This document shows positions 40,639 through 50,727 of a stretch of DNA of 64,000 nt, one piece after another. Below the pieces are notes generated by a model. It searched no databases. It had not been told where the DNA came from and worked only from the letters and a program-made list of their open reading frames with translations. The translations under genes were made by a program, and so were the position numbers. Origin of the DNA: Streptomyces albireticuli. Lineage in GTDB: Bacteria; Actinomycetota; Actinomycetes; Streptomycetales; Streptomycetaceae. Within the stretch, counting starts at the first letter, position 1. Each line of letters starts with the position of its first letter. Where the stretch lies: assembly GCF_021228125.1 (NCBI RefSeq), contig NZ_JAJQQS010000002.1:1-64000 (forward strand), in the 5' to 3' direction.

Positions 40639-43053
40639 GTGAAAAGCAGCCAACGGAGGGTCGCCAGATCCGCGGCCGTGGCCACGGCCGTCGTGCTGGG
40701 CGCTACGACCCTTTCGGCCGGATTCGCTCAGGCGGCCGGTGCTACGGGCGGCAGCGGGGCCGACCACCCCGCCGGCGTCGTCCGCGGCGACCCGGAGCAG
40801 ACCGGGCGCGGCGTCGAGCACGACCTCAAGGGCCCGTTCACCAAGAAGCGCGAGGCGCAGCGCAAGGCCGCGCTCGACAAGGTGATAGCCGGTGACGCCC
40901 GCGCCGAGGAGCGCGGCGGGTCGAAGGTCGTCCAGCTCGGCAAGGGCAAGTACGTCGAGCTCGCCCGCGAGAAGACCGACCGCATCTTCACCGTCCTGGT
41001 CGAGTTCGGCGACAAGGTCGACGACACCACGATGTACGACCCGGACGGCCCCGACGGCCCCAAGCCGCCCGTCAAGAAGTTCGGCGGCGCCCCCGGCCCC
41101 GCCCACAACCGGATAGACCAGCCGGACCGTGCGAAGGACAACAGCACGGCCTGGCAGAAGGACTACAACCGGCAGCACTTCCAGGACCTGTACTTCTCGA
41201 AGGACAAGAACAAGGAGTCCCTCGCCAAGTACTACGAGAAGCAGTCCTCGGGCCGCTACTCGGTCGAGGGCCAGGTCACGGACTGGGTCAAGGTCCCCTA
41301 CAACGAGGCCCGTTACGGCTCCAACTACTGCGGCTCCACCAACTGCCCGAGCGCCTGGGACCTGGTGCGCGACGGCGTCAACCAGTGGGCCGCGGACCAG
41401 AAGGCCGCCGGCCGCTCGGACGCCGAGGTCAAGGCGGAGCTCGCCAAGTATGACCAGTGGGACCGTAACGACTTCGACGGCGACGGCAACTTCAACGAGC
41501 CCGACGGCTACATCGACCACTTCCAGATCGTGCACGCCGGCGAGGACGAGTCCGCCGGCGGCGGTAAGCAGAAGACCGACGCCATCTGGGCCCACCGCTG
41601 GTACGCCTACGGCGCCGACACCGGCCGCACCGGCCCCGCGGGCAACAAGGCGGGCGGTACCCAGATCGGTGACACCGGCATCTGGGTCGGCGACTACACC
41701 ATGCAGCCGGAGAACGGCGGCCTCGGCGTCTTCGCCCACGAGTACGCGCACGACCTGGGCCTCCCCGACGAGTACGACACCACCGGCAAGGGCGAGTCGT
41801 CCGTCGCCTACTGGTCGCTGATGTCCTCCGGCTCCTGGCTGGGCAACGGCAAGGACTCCATCGGCGACCTCCCCGGCGACATGAGCGCCTGGGACAAGCT
41901 CCAGCTCGGCTGGCTCAACTACGGCAAGGCGAAGGCGGCGACGAAGTCGACGCACAAGCTGGGCGTGGCCGAGTACAACACCAAGGACAAGCAGGCGCTC
42001 GTCGTCGACCTGCCCGCCAAGGCGGTCCGGACCGACGTCGTGAAGCCCGCCGAGGGCACCAAGCAGTGGTGGGGCGGTCAGGGCGACGACCTGAAGAACA
42101 CCCTCACCCGCTCGGTCGACCTCACCGGCAAGTCCAAGGCTCAGCTGGACCTCTCCGGCTGGTGGGACATCGAGGCCAACTACGACTACCTGTACGTCGA
42201 GGCCTCCACGGACGGCGGCGCCAACTGGACCCCGCTCGACGGCACCGCCGACGGCAAGTCCATCCCGCGCGACGGCGCCGACAAGCCCGCCCTGACCGGG
42301 GTCTCCGGCGCGTACAAGAAGCTCGCGTACCCGCTCGACGCCTACGCGGGCAAGAAGTTCGACCTGCGCTTCCGCTACCTGACGGACGGCGGCACCTCGG
42401 GCAAGGGCTTCACCGCCGACGCCCTGACCCTCACCGCCGACGGCGCCCCGCTCTTCACGGACGGCGCCGAGGGCGACGACAACGGCTGGACGGCCAAGGG
42501 CTTCTCGCGCATCGGTGAGTCCTTCACCAAGGAGTACGCGCAGTACTACATCGCCGAGAACCGTCAGTACGTGTCGTACGACAAGACCCTCAAGGTCGGC
42601 CCGTACAACTTCGGCTGGCGCAAGGACCGCCCGTCCTGGGTGGAGCACTTCCCCTACCAGAACGGCCTGTTGATCTGGAAGTGGGACACCTCCCAGATCG
42701 ACAACAACGTCGGCCTGCACCCCGGTGTCGGCCGCATCCTGCCGGTCGACGCGCACCCGAAGGCCGAGAAGTGGGCCGACGGCTCGCTGATGAAGAACGG
42801 CGTCCAGGCGTACGACTCGACCTTCAGCTGGTTCCCGGCCGACGGCTTCACCCTGCACCGGGACGGCGTCGCCGCCCGGGTCAAGGGCAAGCTGGGCACG
42901 CCGGTCTTCGACGACCGCAAGGGCTCGTACTACGACAAGACGAACCCGACCGGCGGCGTGCAGCTTACTGACACCAACACCCGGATCAAGATCCTCACGG
43001 AGGCGCCGAGCGGCTCCACGATGACCCTCCAGGTGGGCCCCTCCGGTAAGTAA
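40639..43053 (+). CDS. secreted immune inhibitor A-type metalloprotease (M6)
   Basis: An 804-residue secreted zinc metalloprotease. Signal peptide MKSSQRRVARSAAVATAVVL to about residue 34 (GFAQAAG); a propeptide-like segment follows (about 35-120). The M6 catalytic core has His367-Glu368-x-x-His371 in FAHEYAHDLGLPDEYD, with a downstream WSLMSSGSW. The C-terminal 400 residues are beta-rich accessory domains. GTG start follows GGGGAGGAC. The gene stands alone with a terminator. Such proteases in Bacillus degrade host antimicrobial proteins; here general protein degradation is likely (inference). Confidence 0.93.
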   Translation: MKSSQRRVARSAAVATAVVLGATTLSAGFAQAAGATGGSGADHPAGVVRGDPEQTGRGVEHDLKGPFTKKREAQRKAALDKVIAGDARAEERGGSKVVQLGKGKYVELAREKTDRIFTVLVEFGDKVDDTTMYDPDGPDGPKPPVKKFGGAPGPAHNRIDQPDRAKDNSTAWQKDYNRQHFQDLYFSKDKNKESLAKYYEKQSSGRYSVEGQVTDWVKVPYNEARYGSNYCGSTNCPSAWDLVRDGVNQWAADQKAAGRSDAEVKAELAKYDQWDRNDFDGDGNFNEPDGYIDHFQIVHAGEDESAGGGKQKTDAIWAHRWYAYGADTGRTGPAGNKAGGTQIGDTGIWVGDYTMQPENGGLGVFAHEYAHDLGLPDEYDTTGKGESSVAYWSLMSSGSWLGNGKDSIGDLPGDMSAWDKLQLGWLNYGKAKAATKSTHKLGVAEYNTKDKQALVVDLPAKAVRTDVVKPAEGTKQWWGGQGDDLKNTLTRSVDLTGKSKAQLDLSGWWDIEANYDYLYVEASTDGGANWTPLDGTADGKSIPRDGADKPALTGVSGAYKKLAYPLDAYAGKKFDLRFRYLTDGGTSGKGFTADALTLTADGAPLFTDGAEGDDNGWTAKGFSRIGESFTKEYAQYYIAENRQYVSYDKTLKVGPYNFGWRKDRPSWVEHFPYQNGLLIWKWDTSQIDNNVGLHPGVGRILPVDAHPKAEKWADGSLMKNGVQAYDSTFSWFPADGFTLHRDGVAARVKGKLGTPVFDDRKGSYYDKTNPTGGVQLTDTNTRIKILTEAPSGSTMTLQVGPSGK

Positions 43054-43090
43054 ACCCCGAGAAATCGGCATTCTCGCAGGTCAGAGACGT

Positions 43091-43124
43091 ATCGGCCGTC
43101 GCCCTCTAGCGGGCGGCGGCCGAT
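43091..43124 (+). terminator. terminator of M6 protease gene
   Basis: Fourteen-base stem ATCGGCCGTCGCCC / GGGCGGCGGCCGAT with one G-T pair and a 6-base loop, 37 bases after the stop codon. Confidence 0.75.
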
Positions 43125-43255
43125 CGCGTTTAGATGACCGGCGGGGGACCGTTATTGACACCCCCGCCCGGGAGCCGGCTCGCGACGCCTTCCGGTCAGG
43201 CCCTGACCAGGCCCTGACCGGGCGCCGGACGGCACGGGCGCGACGAGGGGAAGAG

Positions 43256-43606
43256 GTGGCGTGGGTGGCCGGAGGCGGATTCGCCAAGCTCCCGGGCGGC
43301 AGTGTGGTCGTCGCCCTGTCGCTGCCCAGCCCGCCCGGAGGCAGCGGGGCGCCCGGCGGGCGGGTCCGGGTCCTGGTGCACGCCGTGAACCGCCAGCGGG
43401 CCCTCACCCGGCTCCGCAACCTGGGCCTGCGCGCGGTCTACCTGCGGGGGAACACCGAGCCGCCCACTCCGGACGAGATAACGGCGGTCCTGCACCACCC
43501 GGACGGCCTGGTCTGGCGCGCGGCCCCGGACGACGACACGGAGTCCTGGCACCCGATACGGAGCCTCCTACGCAAGCCCGCGGGGCACGGCGCCTCCGGG
43601 GGCTGA
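43256..43606 (+). CDS. conserved hypothetical protein
   Basis: A 116-residue protein with no signal peptide or membrane segment. The central RVRVLVHAVNRQRALTRLRN looks like a small alpha/beta unit, followed by PDEITAVLHHPDGLVWRA. GTG start is close to GAGGGGAAGAG. It contains a rare CTA leucine codon near the end. It converges with pncA. No family recognised; it could be misstarted by a few codons (a second GTG is 9 bases downstream). Confidence 0.65.
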   Translation: MAWVAGGGFAKLPGGSVVVALSLPSPPGGSGAPGGRVRVLVHAVNRQRALTRLRNLGLRAVYLRGNTEPPTPDEITAVLHHPDGLVWRAAPDDDTESWHPIRSLLRKPAGHGASGG

Positions 43607-43643
43607 CGGGCGCCCCGGCGGCCGCGAGGGGCCCGGGACCGGC

Positions 43644-44237
43644 TCAGCCGCCCTGGACGACCGGCTTGCCGCTCAGCTCCACGCCCGCGTCCCGGAGCTC
43701 CTCCAGGGCCCGCTCCGTGGTCCCGGAGGCCACCCCGGCCGTGAGGTCCAGCAGGACCTGCGTCACGAAGCCCTCCCGGCGGGCGTCCAGCGCCGTGGCC
43801 CGCACGCAGTGGTCCGTGGCGATGCCCACCACGTCGACCTCGGTCACGCCCCGTTCCCGCAGCCAGTCCGCGAGGGAGACGCCGTTCTCGTCGGTGCCCT
43901 CGAAGCCGCTGTAGGCCGCGGTGTAGGCGCCCTTGTCGAAGACGGCGTCTATGGCACCGGAGGCGATCACCGGCGCGAAGTTCGGGTGGAAGCCGCTGCC
44001 CTCCGTGCCCGCCACGCAGTGCGCGGGCCAGGAGCGCTCGAAGTCCGGGTGGTCGGAGAAGTGGTCACCCGGGTCTATGTGGTGGTCGCGGGTGGCGACC
44101 ACATGGCGGTAGCCCGCGGACGCCTCGCCGACCAGGTCGGTGATGGCCGCGGCGACGTCGGCGCCGCCGGCGACCGCGAGGCTGCCGCCCTCGCAGAAGT
44201 CGTTCTGCACGTCGACGACGATCAGTGCACGCTGCAT
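43644..44237 (-). CDS. pncA: nicotinamidase
   Basis: A 197-residue nicotinamidase hydrolysing nicotinamide to nicotinate in NAD salvage; homologous to the M. tuberculosis pyrazinamidase. The catalytic triad is Asp9 (VVDVQNDF), Lys102 (FDKGAYT) and Cys144 (ATDHCVRAT). Metal ligands align as Asp51, His53, His59 (RDHHIDPGDHF) and His73. ATG 44237 gives the usual N-terminus; sequence upstream is unrelated. Its product feeds PncB, encoded next to it on the same strand after a 220-base gap with repeats. Confidence 0.95.
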   Translation of the reverse strand: MQRALIVVDVQNDFCEGGSLAVAGGADVAAAITDLVGEASAGYRHVVATRDHHIDPGDHFSDHPDFERSWPAHCVAGTEGSGFHPNFAPVIASGAIDAVFDKGAYTAAYSGFEGTDENGVSLADWLRERGVTEVDVVGIATDHCVRATALDARREGFVTQVLLDLTAGVASGTTERALEELRDAGVELSGKPVVQGG

Positions 44238-44238
44238 A

Positions 44239-44298
44239 GTGCGGATCCTTAAGGGAAGGGCCCTCGGCCGACAGTGCGGATCAAGAGTGCGGATCAAG
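44239..44298. promoter_or_regulatory. three direct repeats AGTGCGGATC upstream of pncA
   Basis: AGTGCGGATC occurs at 44239-44248, 44273-44282 and 44286-44295, the last two extended to AGTGCGGATCAAG. They sit in the first 60 bases before the pncA start, so they fall in its 5' leader or promoter. They could be regulator half-sites or simple duplications. Confidence 0.45.
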
Positions 44299-44460
44299 TC
44301 GCTGTGTGACCGAGGGTAGTGACTCCTCCGGCGTAATGGGAGAGGGTGTCCGGCGCACCGGGGGCGCACGACCCCCCTCCCATGGTGCCGCCGGTCGTCC
44401 TTCCGGCGTCTCCCCGGCCCCTCCCGCCGGGGTCTCCGGGAGGGGGCTCGGGGAGGGGGC

Positions 44461-45789
44461 TCAGATGTATTCGGTCGGCAGCACGGCCTCGCCGCGCGAG
44501 AGCTGTATCGCCGACATCGGCAGCCCGGCCAGCGCCGCCCGGTGCCGGTCCCGCGCCGCGTCCAGGGGCTCCCGCGCGACGGTCTCGCCGCCCCGTACGA
44601 GCTGGACGAGCAACTGCCGGTCCGCGAGCTCCGCGGGCACCGGGCCGGTGCCCACGACCTCGGCCTCCGCCACGCCGTCGGCGTCCGGCCGGCGGGCCGC
44701 CCACTTGCGGCCGCCGATGGAGGTCTTGCCGCCCATGGACTTCTTCGCCACCGGCCGCAGCGGGGCGTCCGGGCCGGCCGCGTCCGCGCGGGCCACGAGC
44801 TTGTAGACCATCGAGCAGGTGGGGTGGCCGCTGCCGGTCACCAGCTGGGTGCCGACGCCGTACGCGTCCACGGGGGCGGCGGCCAGCGAGGCGATGGCGT
44901 ACTCGTCCAGGTCGCTGGTGACGACGATCTTCGTCTTGGCCGCCCCGAGCTCGTCCAGCTGCTGCCGCACCCGGTGGGCCAGGAGCAGCAGGTCGCCCGA
45001 GTCGATCCGGACGGCGCCCAGCTCCGGGCCGGCGATCTCCACGGCCATCCGGACGGCCTCGGTCACGTCGTAGGTGTCGACGAGCAGGGTCGTGCTTCCA
45101 CCGAGGGAGTCGACCTGGGCCCGGAAGGCGTCCCGCTCGCTGTCGTGCAGCAGTGTGAAGGCATGCGCACTGGTGCCGACGGTCGGAATGTTGTATCGGA
45201 AGCCGGCCGCGAGATCGGACGTCGAGGCGAAGCCGCCGACGTAGGCGGCGCGGGCGGCGGCGACGGCCGCCAGCTCGTGCGTGCGCCGGGCGCCCATCTC
45301 GATCAGCGGCCGGTCGCCCGCGGCGACGGCCATCCGGGAGGCCGCGGCGGCGACGGCCGAGTCGTGGTTGAGGATCGACAGGATGACGGTCTCCAGGAGG
45401 ACCGCCTCGGCGAAGGTGCCCTCGACCCGCAGGACCGGCGAGCCGGGGAAGTAGACCTCGCCCTCGGGGTAGCCCCAGATGTCCCCGCGGAAGCGGTAGT
45501 CGGCGAGCCACGCGAGCGTCGGCTCGTCCACGATCCGCCGGTCGGCGAGGAAGTCCAGCACCCCGCTGTCGAACCGGAAGTTCTCGACGGCGTCCAGCAC
45601 CCGGCCGGTGCCCCCGACGACGCCGTAGCGGCGGCCCTCGGGCAGCCGGCGGGTGAAGACCTCGAAGACCGAGCGCCGGTCGGCCGTGCCGGCCCGCAGC
45701 GCGGCCTGCAGCATCGTGAGCTCGTACCGGTCCGTGAAGAGGGCCGTCGACGGCACGTCCACCGGCAGCCTCAAGTCCGCAGCGTTCAT
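44461..45789 (-). CDS. pncB: nicotinate phosphoribosyltransferase
   Basis: A 442-residue NAPRTase converting nicotinate and PRPP to nicotinate mononucleotide. Family sequence: TALFTDRYELTMLQAALRAG at the N-terminus, then TSDLAAGFRYNIPTVGTSAH with the conserved substrate-site His, and RIDSGDLLLLAHRVR with TSDLDEY. ATG 45789 was chosen for homology and for its -10 seven bases upstream. With pncA it forms the Preiss-Handler salvage entry. It is divergent from clpS, the arrangement of Rv1330c/Rv1331. Confidence 0.95.
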   Translation of the reverse strand: MNAADLRLPVDVPSTALFTDRYELTMLQAALRAGTADRRSVFEVFTRRLPEGRRYGVVGGTGRVLDAVENFRFDSGVLDFLADRRIVDEPTLAWLADYRFRGDIWGYPEGEVYFPGSPVLRVEGTFAEAVLLETVILSILNHDSAVAAAASRMAVAAGDRPLIEMGARRTHELAAVAAARAAYVGGFASTSDLAAGFRYNIPTVGTSAHAFTLLHDSERDAFRAQVDSLGGSTTLLVDTYDVTEAVRMAVEIAGPELGAVRIDSGDLLLLAHRVRQQLDELGAAKTKIVVTSDLDEYAIASLAAAPVDAYGVGTQLVTGSGHPTCSMVYKLVARADAAGPDAPLRPVAKKSMGGKTSIGGRKWAARRPDADGVAEAEVVGTGPVPAELADRQLLVQLVRGGETVAREPLDAARDRHRAALAGLPMSAIQLSRGEAVLPTEYI

Positions 45790-45797
45790 GGTCCAGA

Positions 45798-45803
45798 TGC
45801 TAC
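45798..45803 (-). promoter_or_regulatory. -10 element of pncB
   Basis: On the minus strand TAGCAT ends 8 bases before the ATG, suggesting a leaderless or near-leaderless pncB mRNA. Confidence 0.45.
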
Positions 45804-45812
45804 CCCCAATAC

Positions 45813-45827
45813 TCGTCAGAGTGACGA
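45813..45827. promoter_or_regulatory. candidate operator in pncB-clpS intergenic region
   Basis: Perfect inverted repeat TCGTCA-GAG-TGACGA, immediately upstream of the pncB -10 and overlapping where its -35 should be. A repressor bound here would block pncB. The regulator (for example an NrtR- or NadR-like protein) is not in the window. Confidence 0.45.
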
Positions 45828-45953
45828 TTTCTGTGATCGACATGACGAGGGGCACGGTGACGACGGGCCCGGAGCCCGGCCGGAGCCGGGTCCCGGCCGG
45901 ACACGGTGCCGGGTGGGGACCCCTTTGTGCATCGCGCGGCCGTGAGTGGCAGC

Positions 45954-46265
45954 ATGGGAAGCGTGAGTGTTGCACCGGTCGAGATCGAGCGACCCGAGAC
46001 GGGCGAATCCCCCTTCGCCGTGGCCGAGCCCGACGTTCCCTGGGTGACCCTGGTCCACAACGATCCCGTCAACCTCATGAGTTATGTGACCTATGTGTTC
46101 CAGGCCTACTTCGGCTACTCCAAGGACAAGGCGCACAAGCTGATGCTCGACGTCCACCACAAGGGCCGCGCCACCGTCTCCAGCGGCAGCCGCGAGGAAA
46201 TGGAGCGTGACGTGCAGGCGATGCACGGCTACGGCCTCTGGGCGACCCTGTCGCAGGACCGTTGA
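45954..46265 (+). CDS. clpS: ATP-dependent Clp protease adaptor
   Basis: A 103-residue ClpS adaptor that delivers N-degron proteins to ClpAP/ClpCP. The core [20 protein letters not shown] holds the N-end residue pocket (Asn-Asp of HNDPVN), and [12 protein letters not shown] is the second family motif. ATG 45954 was used; a GTG nine bases later would give a start closer to some homologues. Its stop overlaps the DUF2017 start (TGATG). Confidence 0.93.
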   Translation: MGSVSVAPVEIERPETGESPFAVAEPDVPWVTLVHNDPVNLMSYVTYVFQAYFGYSKDKAHKLMLDVHHKGRATVSSGSREEMERDVQAMHGYGLWATLSQDR

Positions 46266-46858
46266 TGGCCGGGCACTTCGAGCCGCTGCCCGGCGGCGGG
46301 GCCGCCGTCGCCCTGGACGAGGTCGAGATCTCCATCCTGCGCAGCCTGGCCGTGCAGCTCCTGGAGCTGATCGGGCCGGGCGAGAGCCAGGGCCCGGACG
46401 AGGCCGACCCGCTGGCCCGGCTGTTCGCCGAGGGTCCGAGCGAGCCGCCCGCCGACCCCGCGCTGGCCCGCCTCTTCCCGGACGCCTACGGCGACCCGGG
46501 CGCCGAGCAGGACCGGCGCGAGCGCGCGTACGCCTCCGAGTTCCGCCGCTACACCGAGAACGACCTGCGCGCCCGCAAGCGCGAGGACGCCCTGGGCGTC
46601 GTCGGCTCGCTGGACACCCTGTCCCCGGCCGGCGGCGGCGGTGCCGTGCTGCGGCTGGCGCCGGAGGAGTGCCGGCGCTGGCTCGGCGCGCTGAACGACC
46701 TGCGCCTCGCCATCGGCACCCGGCTGGAGGTGCGGGAGGACGACGACACCGAGGAGCTGTTCCGGCTGCCGGACGAGGACCCGCGCAAGCCGATGGTGAT
46801 GGCCTATCTCTGGCTCGGTGGCTTGCAAGAGACGTTGATCGAGGCGATGACGGGGTAG
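46265..46858 (+). CDS. DUF2017 domain protein
   Basis: A 197-residue cytoplasmic protein conserved next to clpS in actinobacteria. Helical, acidic; GGGAAVALDEVEISILRSLA opens the domain and LAPEECRRWLGALNDLRLAI is its best conserved part. The start overlaps the clpS stop, so the two are co-translated; a role connected with ClpS-mediated degradation is plausible but unproven. Confidence 0.9.
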   Translation: MAGHFEPLPGGGAAVALDEVEISILRSLAVQLLELIGPGESQGPDEADPLARLFAEGPSEPPADPALARLFPDAYGDPGAEQDRRERAYASEFRRYTENDLRARKREDALGVVGSLDTLSPAGGGGAVLRLAPEECRRWLGALNDLRLAIGTRLEVREDDDTEELFRLPDEDPRKPMVMAYLWLGGLQETLIEAMTG

Positions 46859-47232
46859 GGACGGGTCTCCGAGGGGCGGTCCGGGGTTCCCCGCGGGCCC
46901 GTATGTCATGAATTCATAGGGCAATTTTCATGAACATGACATGAGTGTCCGCTCAGCGAACGCTCATTTTCGGATAACGATCGCGTCACTGTGGTGGCGG
47001 CCTATGGTCGCCACTTTTACTTTTGTCCTACTTCGCCAGTGGTGTGCCTCACACCCGCCCGGACGATCTCCGTGTCACTCGTGATAAATCTTCACGACCT
47101 GCCTCCGTGACGCCACCCATGTCACGGCGGGAGCGCTCCGCCGACCGACCGTCGGCATGCAGGACTCCATTTCCGGGGGGATCTGGACCCGATCCGCAAT
47201 GGCCGGATCGGTATGGAGAAAGGCGCACCACC
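46859..47232. other. AT-rich control region of amino acid permease gene
   Basis: Non-coding 374 bases. Between 46905 and 47000 it is the most AT-rich stretch of the window (CATGAATTCATAGGGC, ATTTTCATGAACATGACATG), with several TCATGA boxes; CACTTTTACTTTTGTCC at 47010-47030 is a likely promoter area. The inverted repeat at 47079-47097 is annotated separately. Confidence 0.5.
47079..47097. promoter_or_regulatory. candidate operator upstream of amino acid permease
   Basis: Inverted repeat TCGTGA-TAAATCT-TCACGA with an AT-rich centre, about 135 bases before the permease start. The shape fits a dimeric HTH repressor; it is not a GlnR-type site. Confidence 0.4.
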
Positions 47233-48738
47233 ATGACCTCTGAGAAGGTCGCGGACCGTACCGCCAGCGCGGCGGCCGCACGGCAGAACGGAAGCGGACA
47301 TGGCGCTTCCGAGGGTTACCAGCGGGGACTGGGCAACCGACAGATCCAGATGATCGCCATTGGTGGCGCCATCGGCACCGGCTTGTTCCTCGGCGCGGGC
47401 AAGGCCATATCCAAGGCCGGACCCAGCCTCATCCTGGCCTACGCCCTCGCGGGCCTGGTCATCTTCTTCATCATGCGCGCCCTCGGCGAGCTGCTCATGT
47501 ACCGCCCGGTGTCCGGCTCCTTCTCGGAGTACGCACGGGAGTTCCTCGGCCCGTTCTTCGGCTATGTGACCGGATGGACGTACTGGCTCTTCTGGGTCGT
47601 CACCGGAATCACCGAGGTGACCGCCGCGGCCACGTATGTGCACTACTGGGACAAGTCGATCCCGCAATGGGTGTCGGCGCTCATCTTCACCGTGGTCCTC
47701 TACCTCGCCAACCTGATCTCCGTGAAGCTCTTCGGTGAGCTGGAGTTCTGGTTCTCGATGGTCAAGGTCACCGCCATCATCGGCATGATCCTGATCGGCA
47801 TCGGCGTCCTCACCCTCGGCTTCTCCGACGCCGGGGACACCGCCTCCGTCAGCAACCTCTGGTCCCACGGCGGCTTCTTCGCCGGCGACGACGGCATCAC
47901 CAGCATGCTGATGACGCTCCAGATCGTGATGTTCGCCTTCCTCGCCGTCGAGCTCGTCGGCGTCACCGCGGGCGAGGCCAAGGACCCGAAGAAGACCCTG
48001 CCCAAGGCGATCAACACCGTCCCGTGGCGGATCGCCGTCTTCTACATCGGTGCGCTGATCATCATCCTGTCCGTGGTCCCGTGGACCGCGTTCGAGGCCG
48101 GCAAGAGCCCCTTCGTCGAGGCGTTCGCCCGGATCGGCCTCCCGGCCGGCGCCGGCATCGTCAACTTCGTCGTCCTCACCGCGGCGCTGTCCTCCTGCAA
48201 CTCCGGCATGTACTCCACCGGCCGCATGCTGCGCGACCTCGCGCTCAACGGCCAGGGCCCGAAGTTCTTCGGACAGCTGACCAAGACCGGCCTGCCGCTG
48301 CGCGGCACCACCTTCTCCGCCGTGCTCATGCTCGTCGGCGTGTGGATCAACTACCAGTGGCCGGGCGAGGCGTTCAACTACGTCGTCTCCTTCGCGACCA
48401 TCTCCGGCATGTGGGCCTGGATCATGATCCTCGTGGCCCAGCTCCGCTACCGCCGCAAGGCCGACCGCGGCGAGCTCCCGCAGTCCGAGTTCCGGGCCCC
48501 GGGCGCACCCTGGACCAGCTACTTCGCACTCGCCTTCATCCTGATGGTGATCGTGCTGATGGGCATCGACCAGGACTCGCGGGTCTCCCTGTACTGCGCC
48601 CCCCTCTGGGGCCTGATCATGGGCGTCTCCTACCTCGTCCTCAAGCGCCGCAACCCCGCGGCGTTCGAGCGCAAGTCCACGGAGCACTACGCGAAGCTGG
48701 CCGCCGACGCGCGCGCCGAGGCCGAGCACGTCGCCTGA
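47233..48738 (+). CDS. amino acid permease (APC superfamily)
   Basis: A 501-residue amino acid/H+ symporter of the AAT family with 12 membrane segments. The signature GNRQIQMIAIGGAIGTGLFL is in TM1, followed by RALGELLMYRPVSGSFSEYA. The family includes CycA, AnsP, GabP and LysP; the substrate is not resolvable by eye. GGAGAAAGG precedes ATG 47233. It is transcribed with the surrounding core genes but has its own long upstream region, and is not part of the mycobacterial gene order. Confidence 0.93.
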   Translation: MTSEKVADRTASAAAARQNGSGHGASEGYQRGLGNRQIQMIAIGGAIGTGLFLGAGKAISKAGPSLILAYALAGLVIFFIMRALGELLMYRPVSGSFSEYAREFLGPFFGYVTGWTYWLFWVVTGITEVTAAATYVHYWDKSIPQWVSALIFTVVLYLANLISVKLFGELEFWFSMVKVTAIIGMILIGIGVLTLGFSDAGDTASVSNLWSHGGFFAGDDGITSMLMTLQIVMFAFLAVELVGVTAGEAKDPKKTLPKAINTVPWRIAVFYIGALIIILSVVPWTAFEAGKSPFVEAFARIGLPAGAGIVNFVVLTAALSSCNSGMYSTGRMLRDLALNGQGPKFFGQLTKTGLPLRGTTFSAVLMLVGVWINYQWPGEAFNYVVSFATISGMWAWIMILVAQLRYRRKADRGELPQSEFRAPGAPWTSYFALAFILMVIVLMGIDQDSRVSLYCAPLWGLIMGVSYLVLKRRNPAAFERKSTEHYAKLAADARAEAEHVA

Positions 48739-48838
48739 CGCCCCTCGCGTCACGGCCGGACGCCGTGACCCCCGCGGCACCCGGGCCCGCCCGTACCACC
48801 CCTCGGTACGGGCGGGCCCTCTGCTTATCCTGTCGGGC

Positions 48839-49261
48839 ATGCTGACCCTCACCCAGGCCCTGTACGACCAGATCGTCGCGCACGCCCGCGCCGACCACCC
48901 CGACGAGGCCTGCGGCGTGGTCGCCGGCCCGGCCGGCACCGGCCGCCCCGAGCGCTTCGTCCCCATGCTCAACGCCGCCCGGTCGCCCACGTTCTACGAG
49001 TTCGACTCCACCGACCTCCTCAAGCTCTACCGCGAGATGGACGACCGCGACGAGGAGCCGGTGATCATCTATCACTCGCACACCGCCACCGAGGCCTACC
49101 CCTCCCGCACGGACCTCACCTACGCCAACGAGCCCGGCGCCCACTACGTCCTCGTCTCCACCGCCGACACCGATGACGCCGGACCCTTCCAGTTCCGCTC
49201 GTACCGCATCGTCGACGGCGTGGTGACGGAGGAGGAAGTGCGGGTCGTCGACGCCTACTGA
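48839..49261 (+). CDS. mec: JAMM-family CysO-cysteine peptidase (Mec)
   Basis: A 140-residue JAB1/MPN/Mov34 metalloprotease that in mycobacteria cleaves cysteine from the CysO carrier. The JAMM site is complete: Glu23 (PDEACGVV), His79 and His81 (YHSHT), Ser89 and Asp92 (YPSRTDL). The gene order mec-cysO-cysM is conserved from M. tuberculosis. ATG is the only sensible start. Confidence 0.94.
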   Translation: MLTLTQALYDQIVAHARADHPDEACGVVAGPAGTGRPERFVPMLNAARSPTFYEFDSTDLLKLYREMDDRDEEPVIIYHSHTATEAYPSRTDLTYANEPGAHYVLVSTADTDDAGPFQFRSYRIVDGVVTEEEVRVVDAY

Positions 49262-50662
<1,401 letters not shown>

Positions 50663-50727
50663 CGGGCGGTACGGGCGCGGCGGTACGGGCCGTACGGGCG
50701 CGGGCCCGGCGCGCCGCCGGGCGGTGC

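Noticed and set aside
40567..43071. Open frame of 834 codons antisense to the M6 protease
   Set aside because: Composition is Val/Gly/Leu/Asp-rich shadow sequence; the plus strand has signal peptide, HExxH motif and terminator.
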